A program made the translations under genes and the position numbers. Under the pieces are notes generated by a model, which worked only from the letters and a program-made list of their open reading frames with translations, had not been told where the DNA came from and made no database searches. Shown one piece after another: positions 36,666-48,906 of a stretch of DNA of 64,000 bases. Each line of letters starts with the position of its first letter. Position 1 is the stretch's first letter. Source of the DNA: Pseudisothecium myosuroides (Eukaryota; Streptophyta; Bryopsida; Hypnales; Lembophyllaceae); assembly GCA_951799445.1 (NCBI GenBank), contig OX637289.1:3884501-3948500 (forward strand), in the 5' to 3' direction.

Positions 36666-37089
36666 TTAAGTTGGATTTGGTACACTCCGATCATCATAAA
36701 ACTTTGAGCTCCAAAACCCTTTTCAAAATGTAGTTTTTAAGTATTCAAAAGTGAGATTTTTGACGCATTTTTGAGGAGCACAGGTGGCCACACAATTTCT
36801 CAGTTAATGTGGACCAAAACCAATATTCAATTGGTCATTTTGTATTTATCAATACCACTCTTTGCTGGCCACATGCGCCTAAGCTCTCATTCTATGACCC
36901 AAGGCCATGTGGCCATTATTTGCTAATTTTGATTTAACTAGTGACATCATCAGTGATGGCTACCAATATGAGCAAAAAGAGGAATAATACATGCATTTCT
37001 AATTATTTTGAATCAAGGCTTTTAATTTGATTGGAATTCCTTTCCGTTGCTCATGAATTTGCCTTTAGTCCTCCGGCCCCCTTCCTTTT

Positions 37090-38182
37090 GGGTGATTGCA
37101 CGAAACACCTGTACTATTTGTTGCGTTTTGTTACACCCTAGTTTTTGATTTTTTCTTTGGCCATAACTTTTGTGTTTTAGCTCTAAATGACTCCAAATTT
37201 ATAGAGAAGCTACTCATAAACATTATACACCTTGCCTAATTTTTTTGTAATTTTCAAAAATAATTTACTATTTTTAAACAAACCTGATAATTTCTCACAA
37301 ATGGGTGATTTAGGGGGTTTTTGCACTTTTTAAAACCCAAAAAAAACGAATTTTGAGCTGAAATTTGGAGAGAATGGTCTTCTAGTAGACCTATAGCTAT
37401 TGACCAAAGGGTTTTTAAAAATACTTATTTTTATGTGGTGTACAAGTCCACAAAGAGAGCTCCTTTCTGCATTTTTTTCAAAGGTATGAAACATTATTTT
37501 GGTGCGTTTTTTGGTCAAAATCCATCACCAAAAAGTTTTCTCAAATAAAAAATTCTTAGTTTTTTTTTTTTTTTAAATCTTATTTTTTACAATTTAAAAT
37601 GTCAAAAGTGGTATTTTCTTCACTAGAATTTTGGACATAGAATTCACCCTAAAACCGGTGAAGAAAATACCACTTTTGACATTTTAATTTGTAAAAAATA
37701 GGATTTTTTTTTAAGAAAAAAAGTAAGAATTTTCCATTTGAGAAAACTTTTTGGTGATGAGTTTTGACTAAAAGACGCACCAAAATAATGTTTCATACCT
37801 TTGAAAAAAAATGCAAATAGGAGCTCTCTTTGTGGACTTGTACACCACATAAAAATAAGTATTTTTAAAAATCCTTTGGACAATAGCTATAAGTCTACTA
37901 GAAGACCATTCTCTCCAGATTTCAGCTCAAAATTCGTTTTTTGGGGTTTTAAAAAGTGCAAAAAAACCTAAATCACCCATTGTCAGAAATTATTGGGGTT
38001 ATTTAAAAATAGTAAATTATTTTTAAAAATTACAAAAAAAATTAGGCAAGGTGTATAATGTTTATGAGTAGCTTTTCTATAAATTTGGAGTCATTTGGAG
38101 CTAAAACACAAAAGTTATGGCCAAAAGAAAAATCAAAAACTAGGGTGTAACAAAACACTTTAAGTGTTTCGTGCATTCACCC
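37090..38182. mobile_element. Family F foldback element, arms about 530 bp
   Basis: GGGTGATTGCACGAAACACC at the left and GTGTTTCGTGCATTCACCC at the right enclose two long, near-identical inverted arms meeting at about 37643. Flanks TTTT/TTCT could be an aged 4-bp duplication. Mirror ORFs at 37330 and 37644 are the arms. A transcript would be a hairpin of over 1 kb. Confidence 0.8.
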
Positions 38183-38268
38183 TTCTATGTTAGATCGTGC
38201 ATCCAGAAGAACATTTTGGGACAAAAAATGAAGGGCAACCGGAAGATCATTTTGGGATGGAGGGAGTA

Positions 38269-39027
38269 TATTTTAAGACTTTTTTTAAATTTTAATGTAT
38301 TCCCCCCTAAAGCATAGAAACCACCGAAGTGGAACAAAGTTGACTATTCATTTTTACAACAACCCTGGTATATTCCTACAATAGGCAAGGATATTCCTAC
38401 CAAAGAACATCTAAAAATAGATTACTTTATGTCGTCCATGTTTTTGCAAATAGGGCTCCCTAAAGTGCACACTTCTAAATAATGAAGATGGTTTCAAGCT
38501 CATTCCTTCAATGAAATCTTTAAACCAAAAAGTTTTCAAAAACAATCAATTTTTAGATTTTTTGTAAATTATTTTACTAATTTTTACAAATTAAAATGTC
38601 AAAGTACCTATTTTTTGTAGTTTTGCACTTTTCTAGTTCTTTTACGTAAATTTTTTTCTATGATTTTCCCTCTGGGGGTACCATCTTCTTAAGGTGTATG
38701 CATTGGCCATAGTTTTTGTATTTTTTAAAATTATTGTTGTTAGTTTTTATATGTATGCATTGGACATAGTTTTTAAAATTATTTTCTAAAATTATTGTTG
38801 TTCTAATTTTAAAGTACTCCCAAAAAATAACACAAAAATAGCCAAACCAGTACAAAACCTGCCAATCATTCTTGCAATCACCCTTTTGTTAAATTGGCAC
38901 GATTTTGGATGCCCAAAATGGTAATGGTCATCTTTACAAGCTCTAAAAACTAAGTTTGGTATTCATATCCTCAATTTTGTTAACTTGGTGCCATGATCCT
39001 AAGACAAAATTGTGACATGTGCAAAAC
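38269..39027. other. AT-rich spacer
   Basis: It contains diverged family F sequence (38360-38890) and no gene. Confidence 0.5.
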
Positions 39028-39029
39028 TA

Positions 39030-39391
39030 GAGGAGGCAACCCATTTTTGATCAAATAAGCATTTCCATGTATCTGGAGGGCGTGGTCAATTTATCAATGT
39101 GAAAAAATAGTCAGAGGAAGCTTTCCATAATTTTCCAGATTTTTGTATTGCAAAATGGAATTACCACGAATTTTTGAGCGGTAGACCAAGGTTTTTCCAT
39201 TATGGTGAGATGGCTTCTCCAATTCTAACCAAGCATTGGATACAAAATGGACAATGCTTCATTTGTGTGATAGTTAATTGTTGACCAATCAATGACTGTC
39301 AAAATCAGTCATTTATTCCTTTGGATATACACGAAAACAGACCACCCTGCATTGCCACAATAGGGGGATGATCAGGAATGGGTTGCCTCCC
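39030..39391. mobile_element. MITE with GGAGGCAACCCATT ends, 362 bp
   Basis: Ends GAGGAGGCAACCCATTT and inverse sit between TA (39028-39029, 39392-39393). Same family as 52756-53153. Confidence 0.75.
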
Positions 39392-39816
39392 TAAACAAAG
39401 TTCTAAAGAGTAAATTAGGTATAGATTTACATTAGACCCGTCACCTGAAAGTACCAAAGTTGTGAAACTCTAAAAATTCTGACCATTTTATAAAATTGAA
39501 ATTGCTCATGTTCTAATAATGTACCTACACTTTTAGCAAGACTATTGGGTTCATTATGCAATAGGGTTGGTTTTGCAATAGGTCGTTACCTTAATTCCTA
39601 AACATTTTTATTTTTTTTGGAAACAAATGATACAGAGTTTCATTGCAAAGGGTGAAATACATAACCGCGAGCCACAAGTGACCTGGCAGGGAACAAACAA
39701 CAAAGACCCACAAAGACAGACAGGAAGTAAGAGCCTAAGGCCGAAGCATAGGGAGAGGCGGTGAGGCCTCTCAAGGTTGGCCAAGGGGTGACGCCTCGTT
39801 GTGCTATCGTGCCATT

Positions 39817-40944
39817 GGGTGATTGCAAGAAACACCTGTCCTATTTTGCGCCACACCTTGCGTGTTGATTTGTTTTTTGGCCATAACTTTTGCATTCAAG
39901 CTCCAAATGACTCAAAATTCATAGGCAATGTACTCATGACTATTATATGCTTTATCTAATTTTTTGAAATTCTTAAAATATGTTTTACTATCCAAAAATA
40001 GCCCCCAATTTTATATCTCACTTGCCAATTTTTATTTTTTTTAACAAAGTAGTACCCAAAAAAACAAATCTGGAACTGAAATATAGAGGGAATGGTCTTC
40101 TATTATAATTTTAGCTATTATTTAAAGTATTATTTAAAATAGTTAATTATATGTCATGTAGAAGTCTACAAAGTGAGCTTGTTTCTACTTGCTTTTTGAA
40201 ACATGTAAAAAATTATTTAGGCTTCTTTTTTGGTGATTGACCATCTCCATAAAGTTGTTACAAATTGTTTAAAAATTATTTTTCTAATTTTAAAGTACTC
40301 TAGAAAAAAAAAGCTTGAAAAGGCTACTCCCTCCGTTTCGAAATAAATCTGGGGTTTCCTACAAATGGCTAGATTAATGCATGAGCTGCTCCTATTTTCA
40401 AGGGATTGCGAAGATATTATAGCTTCTACTAAACCCCATTGGGTGTGAAGGGTTGGAAGTCAAAAGCAAAGTGGCACATGTTGAAAACAAGCGGCAAAAG
40501 TGATAATTTTTTGCCCTTTTTGGAATTGCTCCAATGGTATTAAATCATCCTTCAAGCAATGTTGGTGCAGTGAAATTTATTGATGTCCTATGTATTCAAT
40601 TCTGACAATGTCTTGTGATTCAACTCCAAGAAATTCTCAACATGAGATTTGTTAGTAGCAGTTTCTGTATAGTTTTCGGTTGAATTCTTCGCCTTTGGAT
40701 GGTTGAAAGTTGTGCTTCAATTCCCTTTGCAAGGATGGAATTGCTATATAGTCTTTGGAGTATAACAGTTGCAAATTCTTTTGCTTTAGGGTGTTCAAAC
40801 TAGTTTCAGTTGTTGTCCATCAAGTTGTGGACAGTCAATTTCAAATTTAATTTGAGACAAGTATATTTGGAAACCCTGGATTTATTTTGACACTGAAGGA
40901 GTATAAAACGCAACAAAATCGGTAGATGTTTCTTGCAATCACCC
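39817..40944. mobile_element. Family F element inside the retroposon
   Basis: GGGTGATTGCAAGAAACACC to GTTTCTTGCAATCACCC. It contains the Stowaway-like element at 40327. No clear target duplication was found. Confidence 0.65.
40327..40901. mobile_element. Stowaway-like MITE, 575 bp
   Basis: CTCCCTCCGTTTCGAAATAA at the left and the inverse-like TTATTTTGACACTGAAGGAG at the right, on TA (40325-40326, 40902-40903). It is an intact relative of the split element at 31296. Confidence 0.8.
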
Positions 40945-41350
40945 TGCTCAAGGAGGTTGGAATCGGGGTTGGAATAAGAATCCGTGCTCTAACCTGAAAG
41001 AAACCATCACGGTTGCCATGCCTCCATCCTAGCAAAGAGACTAAATTTGCATCTCCGGTTGATGAAGGAATCAAGCAGTTCCCTTTTGAGTTGCCACTGA
41101 AAACATTTGCCCATTCCTGATCCAGGAGGGCATTCCAAATTAAATTCAGCAATTGCTCTGGAGTCCATGGTTTGGTAATTCCTGAACATTGAAGTTTCCT
41201 TGTGTGCCAAAAATAAATTTTTAAAATCTTATGGGTATGGTTTGTACTGTTGGATCACAACTTGTCAGTATACTCTTGTTTGGCATTGTTTGGCATTGTT
41301 TCAGTCTCCAATTACAGAGTTACGACTCCACTTGATCATAACATCGTTAA

Positions 41351-42286
41351 CCCCTAAAGGTCTGAGACTATGTTTTCACCAAAACCGCTCGAAAACTGCC
41401 ATTTCTAATACAAGTACCAAATTTTATAAAAAAAATTATTTTTGGACACATGTAACCTTAAGATCTTATTGAACACTAGTTTGAGAAGATGTGGAAAAAA
41501 TTTCAGAATTTTCCACCATGCGGATTGGAAGATATTAGCGTTTCAATTGACAAAAACCATTTTTTTGTCCCTGCGAAAATTCGGGCAGCTGCACTTCACA
41601 AGGTCAAATTTGTATGAAAAAAATGCCCCAAATGGTGGTTACTCTTTGGATTCATTCTTCTAGGCAAGTTGGCTACATGCTTGAAAATTTTCAGATCATT
41701 TGGAATTGCACAACATATAGGAAAAAAATAATAAGTAGAAAGAAGTAGAGAATGATTCAAAACACTAAATTGTTAAAAATTTATTTATGGAATTGAAAAA
41801 TGCCAATCCCAACGGTTGTAATGTTGTAATAAATAATCTACATCCAATGTTTTTATTTTTTTTCAAAAATATTGGAAATTGAGTGAAATAAAGGACTTCA
41901 AAGTTTATTTTAGAGTAGAGATTCCATAACTACCCTCAAACTAAAAATCCTCATAACTTTTGACTCATTAATCCAAATGGAATGATTTAAAGCTTTCCAC
42001 GTACATATAAATCTAAAGAACCAATTTCAAATTTTTATTTTAAAAAAAAATGATTTAAAAAGAATTTTTTGAGCTGCCCGGGCTGCCCGCCGCGCACCAA
42101 AAATTACATATCATACAATAACTTTTTAACCATGTAGTCAAAAGTTATGAAAATTGTTGGACCTTAAAGATACTCCTTGGGCACATCTTGTGTGAATATT
42201 TCAAAGAAAAAAAATAAAAACTCCACTCGTAATGAGCTGCCCAAAATTGCTATGTTGTCAAAAAACGGTGTTTGGACCTTTAGGGG
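41351..42286. mobile_element. TTAA element T8 (subtype III), 936 bp
   Basis: Flanked by TTAA (41347-41350, 42287-42290). Its right TTAA is the left TTAA of T9. Confidence 0.85.
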
Positions 42287-42290
42287 TTAA

Positions 42291-42933
42291 CCCCTAAATG
42301 CCCAACTGAAGGCACCCAAATGTGGTGTCGAAGAAACTTTGAAGTTAAATATAACCTTACCAAATTGCTATTTTTAGTAGTTTACATTTTTAAAAGATTC
42401 TTTTTGAAGTCCAATCTTAGCATCAAAAATCCGATTTTGAAAATGAATGAATATGATTTTTCTATTCAAGATTTTGTGCAAAGGTACCCATTGCAATCTT
42501 GACTTTTTGTAGTGTTGAGGGCTCTTGGAAATGAGCCTCAAATACACTGGATCTTAGAGAAAAAAATCACACTAGAAATTCATTTAAAAAAATTGTAGAG
42601 TAGATTTTGAGAAGTCATAAATTGATTGGGGTTATATTTGTTAAGCCCTTCAACCTCATATTTTTTTGGTCTTGCATTTTTTAGATTTGACACTCAAAAA
42701 GATAGCTCAAAGATTTTCATAGTTTTAACACCTTGATGATCAAACATTATAATCTTTCAATCCATAAGAGATATTGTTGTGTTTTCTTTTCCTATGTGAT
42801 CTCTAACATGTCTAGTTTGAATTTGTACGGTTACAATTCAAAAAAAATTGATTCAACTTATCAAAATGTTGGCTTTTTGTTCAATTTAGAGCAAATTCTA
42901 AGAGACTCAGAACAGGCCTTGGACATTTAGGGA
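42291..42933. mobile_element. TTAA element T9 (subtype IV), 643 bp
   Basis: Abuts T8 through one shared TTAA and ends at TTAA 42934-42937. It matches T3 closely. Confidence 0.85.
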
Positions 42934-43001
42934 TTAACAGGCCGTGGTGCCTCCTCCAGGTGGAGGGATAATTCCCCAAAGATACCTGGAGGGAGAATTA
43001 A

Positions 43002-43930
43002 CCCCTAAAGGACCGGCATGCGTTTTTTGGCTATATAGAAATTATGGGCAAGTACGTGTGACTAGAGATTTCCATATTTTAAGCTGAAATTTTAATAGAA
43101 GGTGGGCGCGAGGAATATCTTTCATACGCACTAAATTTCAGGACATTTGGAAATAGGATTCAAAAGTTATGGCCAAATATGTTATTTTTTTTCGTAACTA
43201 GGCAGTCCGGGCAGCAAAAAAGATTTGACAAAATTTTGATTTTTTTTTTTAATATTTTTTTCTTGTAGATTATATTCTTGTCTATCTAGAAAGCTTTGAT
43301 TCATTTCATTTGGATTTGTTATGAGAAAGTTATGGACATTCTTGTTTTTCGGGCAATTAGAGCATCTTCTTGAAAAAAATAACTTGTAGGATTCATTTCT
43401 AAATGCTATTTTTGCAATTTTTCAAAAAAAAAAATTCTCATGGTTTAGTTTACTTGCTAGAACAATCTCACCATTGGGATTAGTGTATTTTAATTCCATC
43501 TAAAATATATTAATATTTTAGATTTTCCTTCTATCTCGTACCTACTTCTACTTAATAAATTTTTTAGGAATGATAATTAAGTTTTTTTGAATATTTTTTT
43601 CCCCTAGACTCTCAACTCAATTCTCCACTATGAAGAGATAAAGCTCAAAACTCTGTAGTGCAAAAATTTTAAGTTAAAAATGTTTAAAGTCAAAAAATCT
43701 AGTCCCGCAATGTGCTGAAATACTTGTTTTTTCCACTTTAAACGCAGATATCTTGCAATCTGAACGGTCAAAAATTCTGAAATTTTTTCCACACATTCTC
43801 ATACTAGTTAAGTATAAGATCCTAAGGTTAAATGTGCAAAATAAACATTTTTCAAATTTTTTACTCCTTGCTATAGAAATGACAATTTTGAGTGTTTTTT
43901 GGCAGAAAAACGGCCTTGGGCCTTTAGGGG
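43002..43930. mobile_element. TTAA element T10, chimeric subtype III/II, 929 bp
   Basis: The left about 200 bp match the inverted right end of T12 (subtype III). From about 43260 to the end it matches inverted subtype II (T6). TTAA at 42998-43001 and 43931-43934. Confidence 0.75.
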
Positions 43931-44598
43931 TTAAGTTATAATATTGCAAATGTGATTGGTCACAAGCACTGCAGATACCTCTGTATTGTTAGAGCTTGCA
44001 ACCTCATTCACTAGGGAGCTCCTGATTCTGGGGGAGCAAAAGGGAACCCCAGCGAAGGTCAATAATGTTATGATTAATAGGTACCGTTAGTTTCAGTGTG
44101 CACTAGATTGTCATTTTCACCAACTAAAATGGCAAAATATCATTCTTTTCTAAAACCTTAGACTCTTCCAAATCACCATCTGGCCTTTAGGGCTCTACTC
44201 TTTCAGTTAGGGGTCTCGGGAGTTTTTCTTTGAAATGAAGGAATTTTTTGGAAATTCAAAAAAAAAATGTTGAAAAAAATTATGTCCCAAGTGATGCCAT
44301 TTTAACATGACCAATGAAAATGATTTTGTTCATTTAATTACAATCATAACAATGAAACAAGCAGACTGTGACCAGACTAGTGATCAATTACAGCAGGCTG
44401 TTCATGAAAATTCATTGACGTATTTTTGTTTGTTCCCTAATTCCGTCATCCTACATTTAGCCCCAATATGGACCGTCCAAAAAATCATCCCAAATTTGTT
44501 CATTTTTTGAAAAAAATAGGATAGAGCTAACAAAGTTTGACCCCTCATAGAATGAGATTTGAAGATTAAATTTTTGTGGACAATTGTATGCCATATTT

Positions 44599-45328
44599 GG
44601 GTGATTGCACAAAACACTTATATTATTTTCTGTCACATATTGCATTTTGATTTGTTTTTTGGCCATAACTTTTGTGTTCTAGCTCCAAATGACTCAAAAT
44701 TCATAAACTAGGTACTCATAACTATTATACATCCTGCCTATTTTTTTGGAATTTTTAAAAATGTTTTACTATCCAAAAATAGCCCCCAATTTTATGTCAC
44801 ACTTGCAAATTTTGGATTTTTTTTGAACAAAGTAGTACCCAAATAAATGAATTTGGAGCTGAAATTTGGAGGAATTGGTCTTGTAATATATTTCTAGCTA
44901 TTATTCAAAGCATTTTTAAAAGTAATTAATTATATGTTGTGTAGAAGTCCACAAAGTGAGCTTCTTTCTACTTGCATTTTGAAACATGTAAAAACTTTTT
45001 TTGATGTTTTTTTTGGTGAATGACCACCTCCATAGAGTTGCTACAAATGGCGAATTTTTATTTTGTTCATTTAATGTTTTTCCTATTCTTTACTAATTAA
45101 AACATCAAAGTATGTATTTTCTTGAGATTTGGCACTTTTCTAGTTCTCCTACTTAGAGAATTTTTCTACGATTTTCCTTTGGTAGTTACCTTCATTTTAT
45201 AGATGTATGCATTGGCCATATTTTTTTTAAATTTGAAAAATTGATTTTCTAATTTTCTAGTATTCCAAAAAAAAAACATGAGTATTGTAAAACGCAATAG
45301 AACTGGCAGGTGTTTTGTGCAATCACTC
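44599..45328. mobile_element. Family F element in the left arm, 730 bp
   Basis: GGGTGATTGCACAAAACAC to GTGTTTTGTGCAATCACTC, with 4-bp duplication ATTT (44595-44598, 45329-45332). The opposite arm (about 51440) reads through without it. Confidence 0.85.
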
Positions 45329-45332
45329 ATTT

Positions 45333-45895
45333 GCTTAGTTACATACATGCCAAATTTCAGAAGTTGATGAGCATTTTTGCAAAAGATGCCCTAAAGATGC
45401 CCTAGCTGCTAAAGGTGCCAAAAAAATTTAGGATAGCATAACTTTTGATCCAGGCACTTGATTGGAGAAAAAATTCATTTTTACCATAGGTATATATGTT
45501 CACACCTTGTGTTTAAATTTTGTGAACATCAAACCAAAATTGACTTTGTAGGATCCTACCTGGATTTTCAATTGTCCATTCAATGGACAATTGGCCTCTA
45601 GGGGTTAAAAAAAGAGAAGCATGAGTGCTTTTTTAGACTTCATAGTTTCTTTCTATGAAAGATCTTATTTTTCAAATACATATGAATGAAAATTTGTATA
45701 TCTATTGTTTAGAGGTAAAATCACATGTTTTCTATAAGTTATTAAAATTTCAAGAGGTGTTAAAGGAACTTTGACAATATTGATGGTGATTTTGAATAAA
45801 AAATAATGGAAAATCATGTAAAATACAAAGTACATAAAAAACTTTGATAATATCTCTAGAGGTGTATTTTACTACCAAAAACATCATGGCAATAA
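45333..45895. repeat. Left inverted arm around the double-RING gene
   Basis: Reverse complement of about 50885-51440. Shared landmarks are GGACAATTGGCCTCTAGGGG, CACATGTTTTC and CATGTAAAATACAAA. Similarity fades at both ends. Confidence 0.8.
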
Positions 45896-48423
45896 AAATT
45901 TGACTATGGAATTTTAAAATTAGACAACTAATACTTCATGGTATAATAATAATTGGATCAAAGTTTTAATTACAATAACATAGTCAAAATTAGGAATTTT
46001 TTAAACTTTCCACTGAGATTGTAGGCTACACTCAAGTGTTGAGTTGCAATTCTTGGATTGGAGTCCAAATTTTTAAAGATCATTTTCATGACTACAATTC
46101 AAATAAAAAAGAAACATAAGTTGCCAAAATACAACACACGGTGATCCACATACTAGACCTTTTTCTTATATAAGAAAGTCAAAAAATGACTCATGGTAGA
46201 AAAATCCAACAACCTTCGATCTAAATGATTTCAAACAATTTTTTCATAATAATGAGGTTGATAAAATTTTGTTCCATCTACTAGGCTTCCTTCCAATATA
46301 TGAGCACTTCACATGTTCATATACTTTCTAAATGAGTATTAGTATTATTTTATCCCCTAAAATTCCAATGTCCCCTTTGTAGACAAAATGGATTTTGGAC
46401 AAGTTCTTACAATTTCAATATTCATAATGATTTTTTGAAACTTTTTGTAAAGATAGATAAATACATTAGTTTTCTAAAAATATAATTTTTTATACAATCA
46501 ATGCCTAGGAGCAAAGGTTATGACACAAAAGGCCTTCTTTAGGTGAGGACGGCAGAATCCTCTCCCACAAAAAACTTTTTAAATACTAACTTTTTTTAAA
46601 TTAAATATTTTTTTCCTCATAGATGGTAATTTTATCTATATATAAAGCTTTGATTTAATCCATTTGGATTTGATATGTGAAAGTTATGGGCAATCTAATT
46701 CTGGGGGAAATCAAAGCATCTTTGTGAAAAAATAACTTAAAGAATTCATTTTTGAGCTCAATTTTCACAATCTTTTAAATATAAAATTTTCTCAAGGTTA
46801 AAATCTTTTGCTAGAACAATCTCACTATTGAAGTTAGTATAATTCAATTCCATCTTACAGCTATTAACGATTTAGATTTTCCTTCAATCTTAAATCTCCT
46901 TCTACTTCACAAATTTTTAATAAATTTTTAATGAGTGAAAATTAGGCATTTTTTTTTTTTTAATTCCTAGACTTTCAATACAATTCTTTAACATAAATTT
47001 TTTAAGTTTAGATGATTCAAAGCCAAAAAATCTAGTCGAGCAAGGTGCAAAATAAACTTTTAAATGCAAAGATCTTGTAATCTAGGCAGGCAAAGTTTCT
47101 AAATTTCTTCTACAAATTTATATACTAGTCCACTGCAAGATCCTATGGTTGATTTAATATCAATTACAAAATTAGTTCAAAAAATTTGAACATTTTTTAT
47201 GGATGTATATGATACTAATGACAATGTAGAAATATCATGGAATAAAAATATTTATTGTATTTTTTTTGTAATAAAAAATCAAGAGATTATGGTGATAGGA
47301 TCCAAGTTCAAATTGCAATCAAAATTTCAAAATTTCAAATCTTCAAGTTGGAGTAGAAACCACACTTCATTAACTTTGTTATCTCTTTCCACAAGGACAA
47401 CTATAGCAATGGAGCGCCATGGTTCAAAATTGCAAAAATTGTATTAGCAAATGATGGTGAAATATGCTTTAGAAGGAAAAAGTTGCATATTATCTAAATC
47501 CATCATTCTTAAGAATTCATTTCTTATGTCTGATAGAATTGTGACATGCGGATATTTAGAAGTAGCTAGTAGCATTCTAAAATTGTCACCTAGGAATTTT
47601 TATATGATAATCAAATAGATGATTGTGCTAATGATCATATGAAAAGAGACAAACAAAACTATCTGACATATTAATTTATGTAGGTAGAGATTCTTGCAAT
47701 TTGCCACTTGTTTTATTAGTTGGACCTAAATTCAAAAAATAGCATTTTTAGGATTCTAATTTACATTGAGAGCAAGGAGCGACTTTAAACTTGCCAAAAT
47801 GCACTATACAATGATCTATGAATTGAACATCCTCTCATGTATAAAAGTCAAAATGTACCAAACTTAGAGTATTTACTTTTGAATTTACTTTGACAAAGAG
47901 ATGTACAAGGAGAATTTGAGGTTATATTACAACAAAGAATTTACAAAAGAAGTGTTCAAAGATTGAAAAGTATACAAACGTAATGATCCATGTTTTACAA
48001 ATTTATAAGCTTAGTTATTTTAAAGGTGGTTGTGGCCCGAGAAGGTAGACAATGTCAACAAGGTATCGAATGAGTGTTGGAATGAGTCTAGGCTAAGGTT
48101 TGAACCAAAACTTTACAAACTAAAAAGGTAGAGGGTCTTATAGTCTACAAATCTAATACTTAATATTTACAAGCTTATTTATTTTGAAGGTAGTAGCAAC
48201 TTCTAAAGATAGATAAGGACTAGGAGATGTAGAATGAGTATTTGAGGTTAAAACAAAAAAATAATATAACAAAAAATTTGTAGATGCTTAGGTGTGCAAA
48301 TTCTATAATATTTAATTTACAAATTTGCAAATCCTTGAACTCCAACTTCATTCATTTCTTTGTACTTTAGAATTCTTCTAAATTGGCTACTAGTCTCAAA
48401 TTGAGAAGTTGAGAGATTGAGAA
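45896..48423. other. AT-rich spacer with a decayed TTAA element
   Basis: Positions 46350-47150 resemble subtype I/II TTAA elements but have lost recognisable ends. No gene is seen. Confidence 0.5.
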
Positions 48424-48591
48424 ATGTGCTCACTAACGAGACGCTCCCTCAATAACCACGGCCTTGAATTTTTTGACATCCACAACAACGAGGCTTTAAT
48501 GTTTTCGTTTGATGCTCAAGGCATGAATCATAGTGAATGTGACTCGGGACTATGCATCCTTCCAACGAGGCACCACCTTCTCAAGCAATAA
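48424..48591 (+). CDS. Short unrecognised ORF, 55 aa
   Basis: ATG to TAA in a GC-richer pocket just before the double-RING gene; the product includes LNNHGLEFFDIHNNEALMF. It is followed in another frame by an open stretch of 56 codons (48596-48766) with DSEALHEHVKRVGVCNHLEE. The two together look like one protein-coding sequence broken by a frameshift or split by splicing. No family recognised, no paralogue in the window. Confidence 0.25.
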   Translation: MCSLTRRSLNNHGLEFFDIHNNEALMFSFDAQGMNHSECDSGLCILPTRHHLLKQ

Positions 48592-48906
48592 ATAGGACCA
48601 TTTGCAACATCTTGGGTCACAATTACTCTTCCTTCCACAAAGAGATAGTGAGGCCCTTCATGAGCATGTGAAAAGAGTGGGAGTGTGCAACCATTTGGAA
48701 GAAATGGAGGTGCAAGTTCTTAGTGTGGGATTGGGGTACGTAGTTCAAGTAAGACTTGAGGTGTGATAAGAGAGGTATTAGTCATTGAAGGCAACACCTA
48801 AAATTTAGTGATTCAATTATTGACACTAATTGCAAGTTTGTACAACAAGTGGGCTTGTGGTGTTCCTTGAGTACTTCATTTTAGATTTGTTGTGAGATTG
48901 GCACCC

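Larger units (their letters stand above)
31296..38266. mobile_element. Stowaway-like element split by nested insertions
   Basis: The left end CTCCCTCTGTCCTAAAATGA at 31296 and right end TCATTTTGGGATGGAGGGAG ending 38266 are mutual inverses on TA (31294-31295, 38267-38268). Removing T4 and T6 with their contents and the foldback at 37090 leaves about 590 bp, close to the uninterrupted 575-bp Stowaway-like copy at 40327. That the two ends belong to one element is inferred from this arithmetic. Confidence 0.65.
39607..41175 (-). mobile_element. Retroposon with 15-bp target duplication, later interrupted
   Basis: TAATTCCTRAACATT flanks it at 39592-39606 and 41176-41190, and block C has one copy near 10440. 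A T-rich run at the left end marks a reverse-strand poly-A tail. The retroposed parts are 39607-39816 and 40945-41175, with a family F element between. The right part, read on the minus strand, is open (NVFSGNSKGNCLIPSSTGD) but not recognised. A LINE 3' fragment or an mRNA copy are both possible. Confidence 0.75.

Noticed and set aside
37330..37883. Two similar minus-strand ORFs of 62 and 79 codons
   Set aside because: They lie in the inverted arms of one foldback element and recur in other copies of the repeat.
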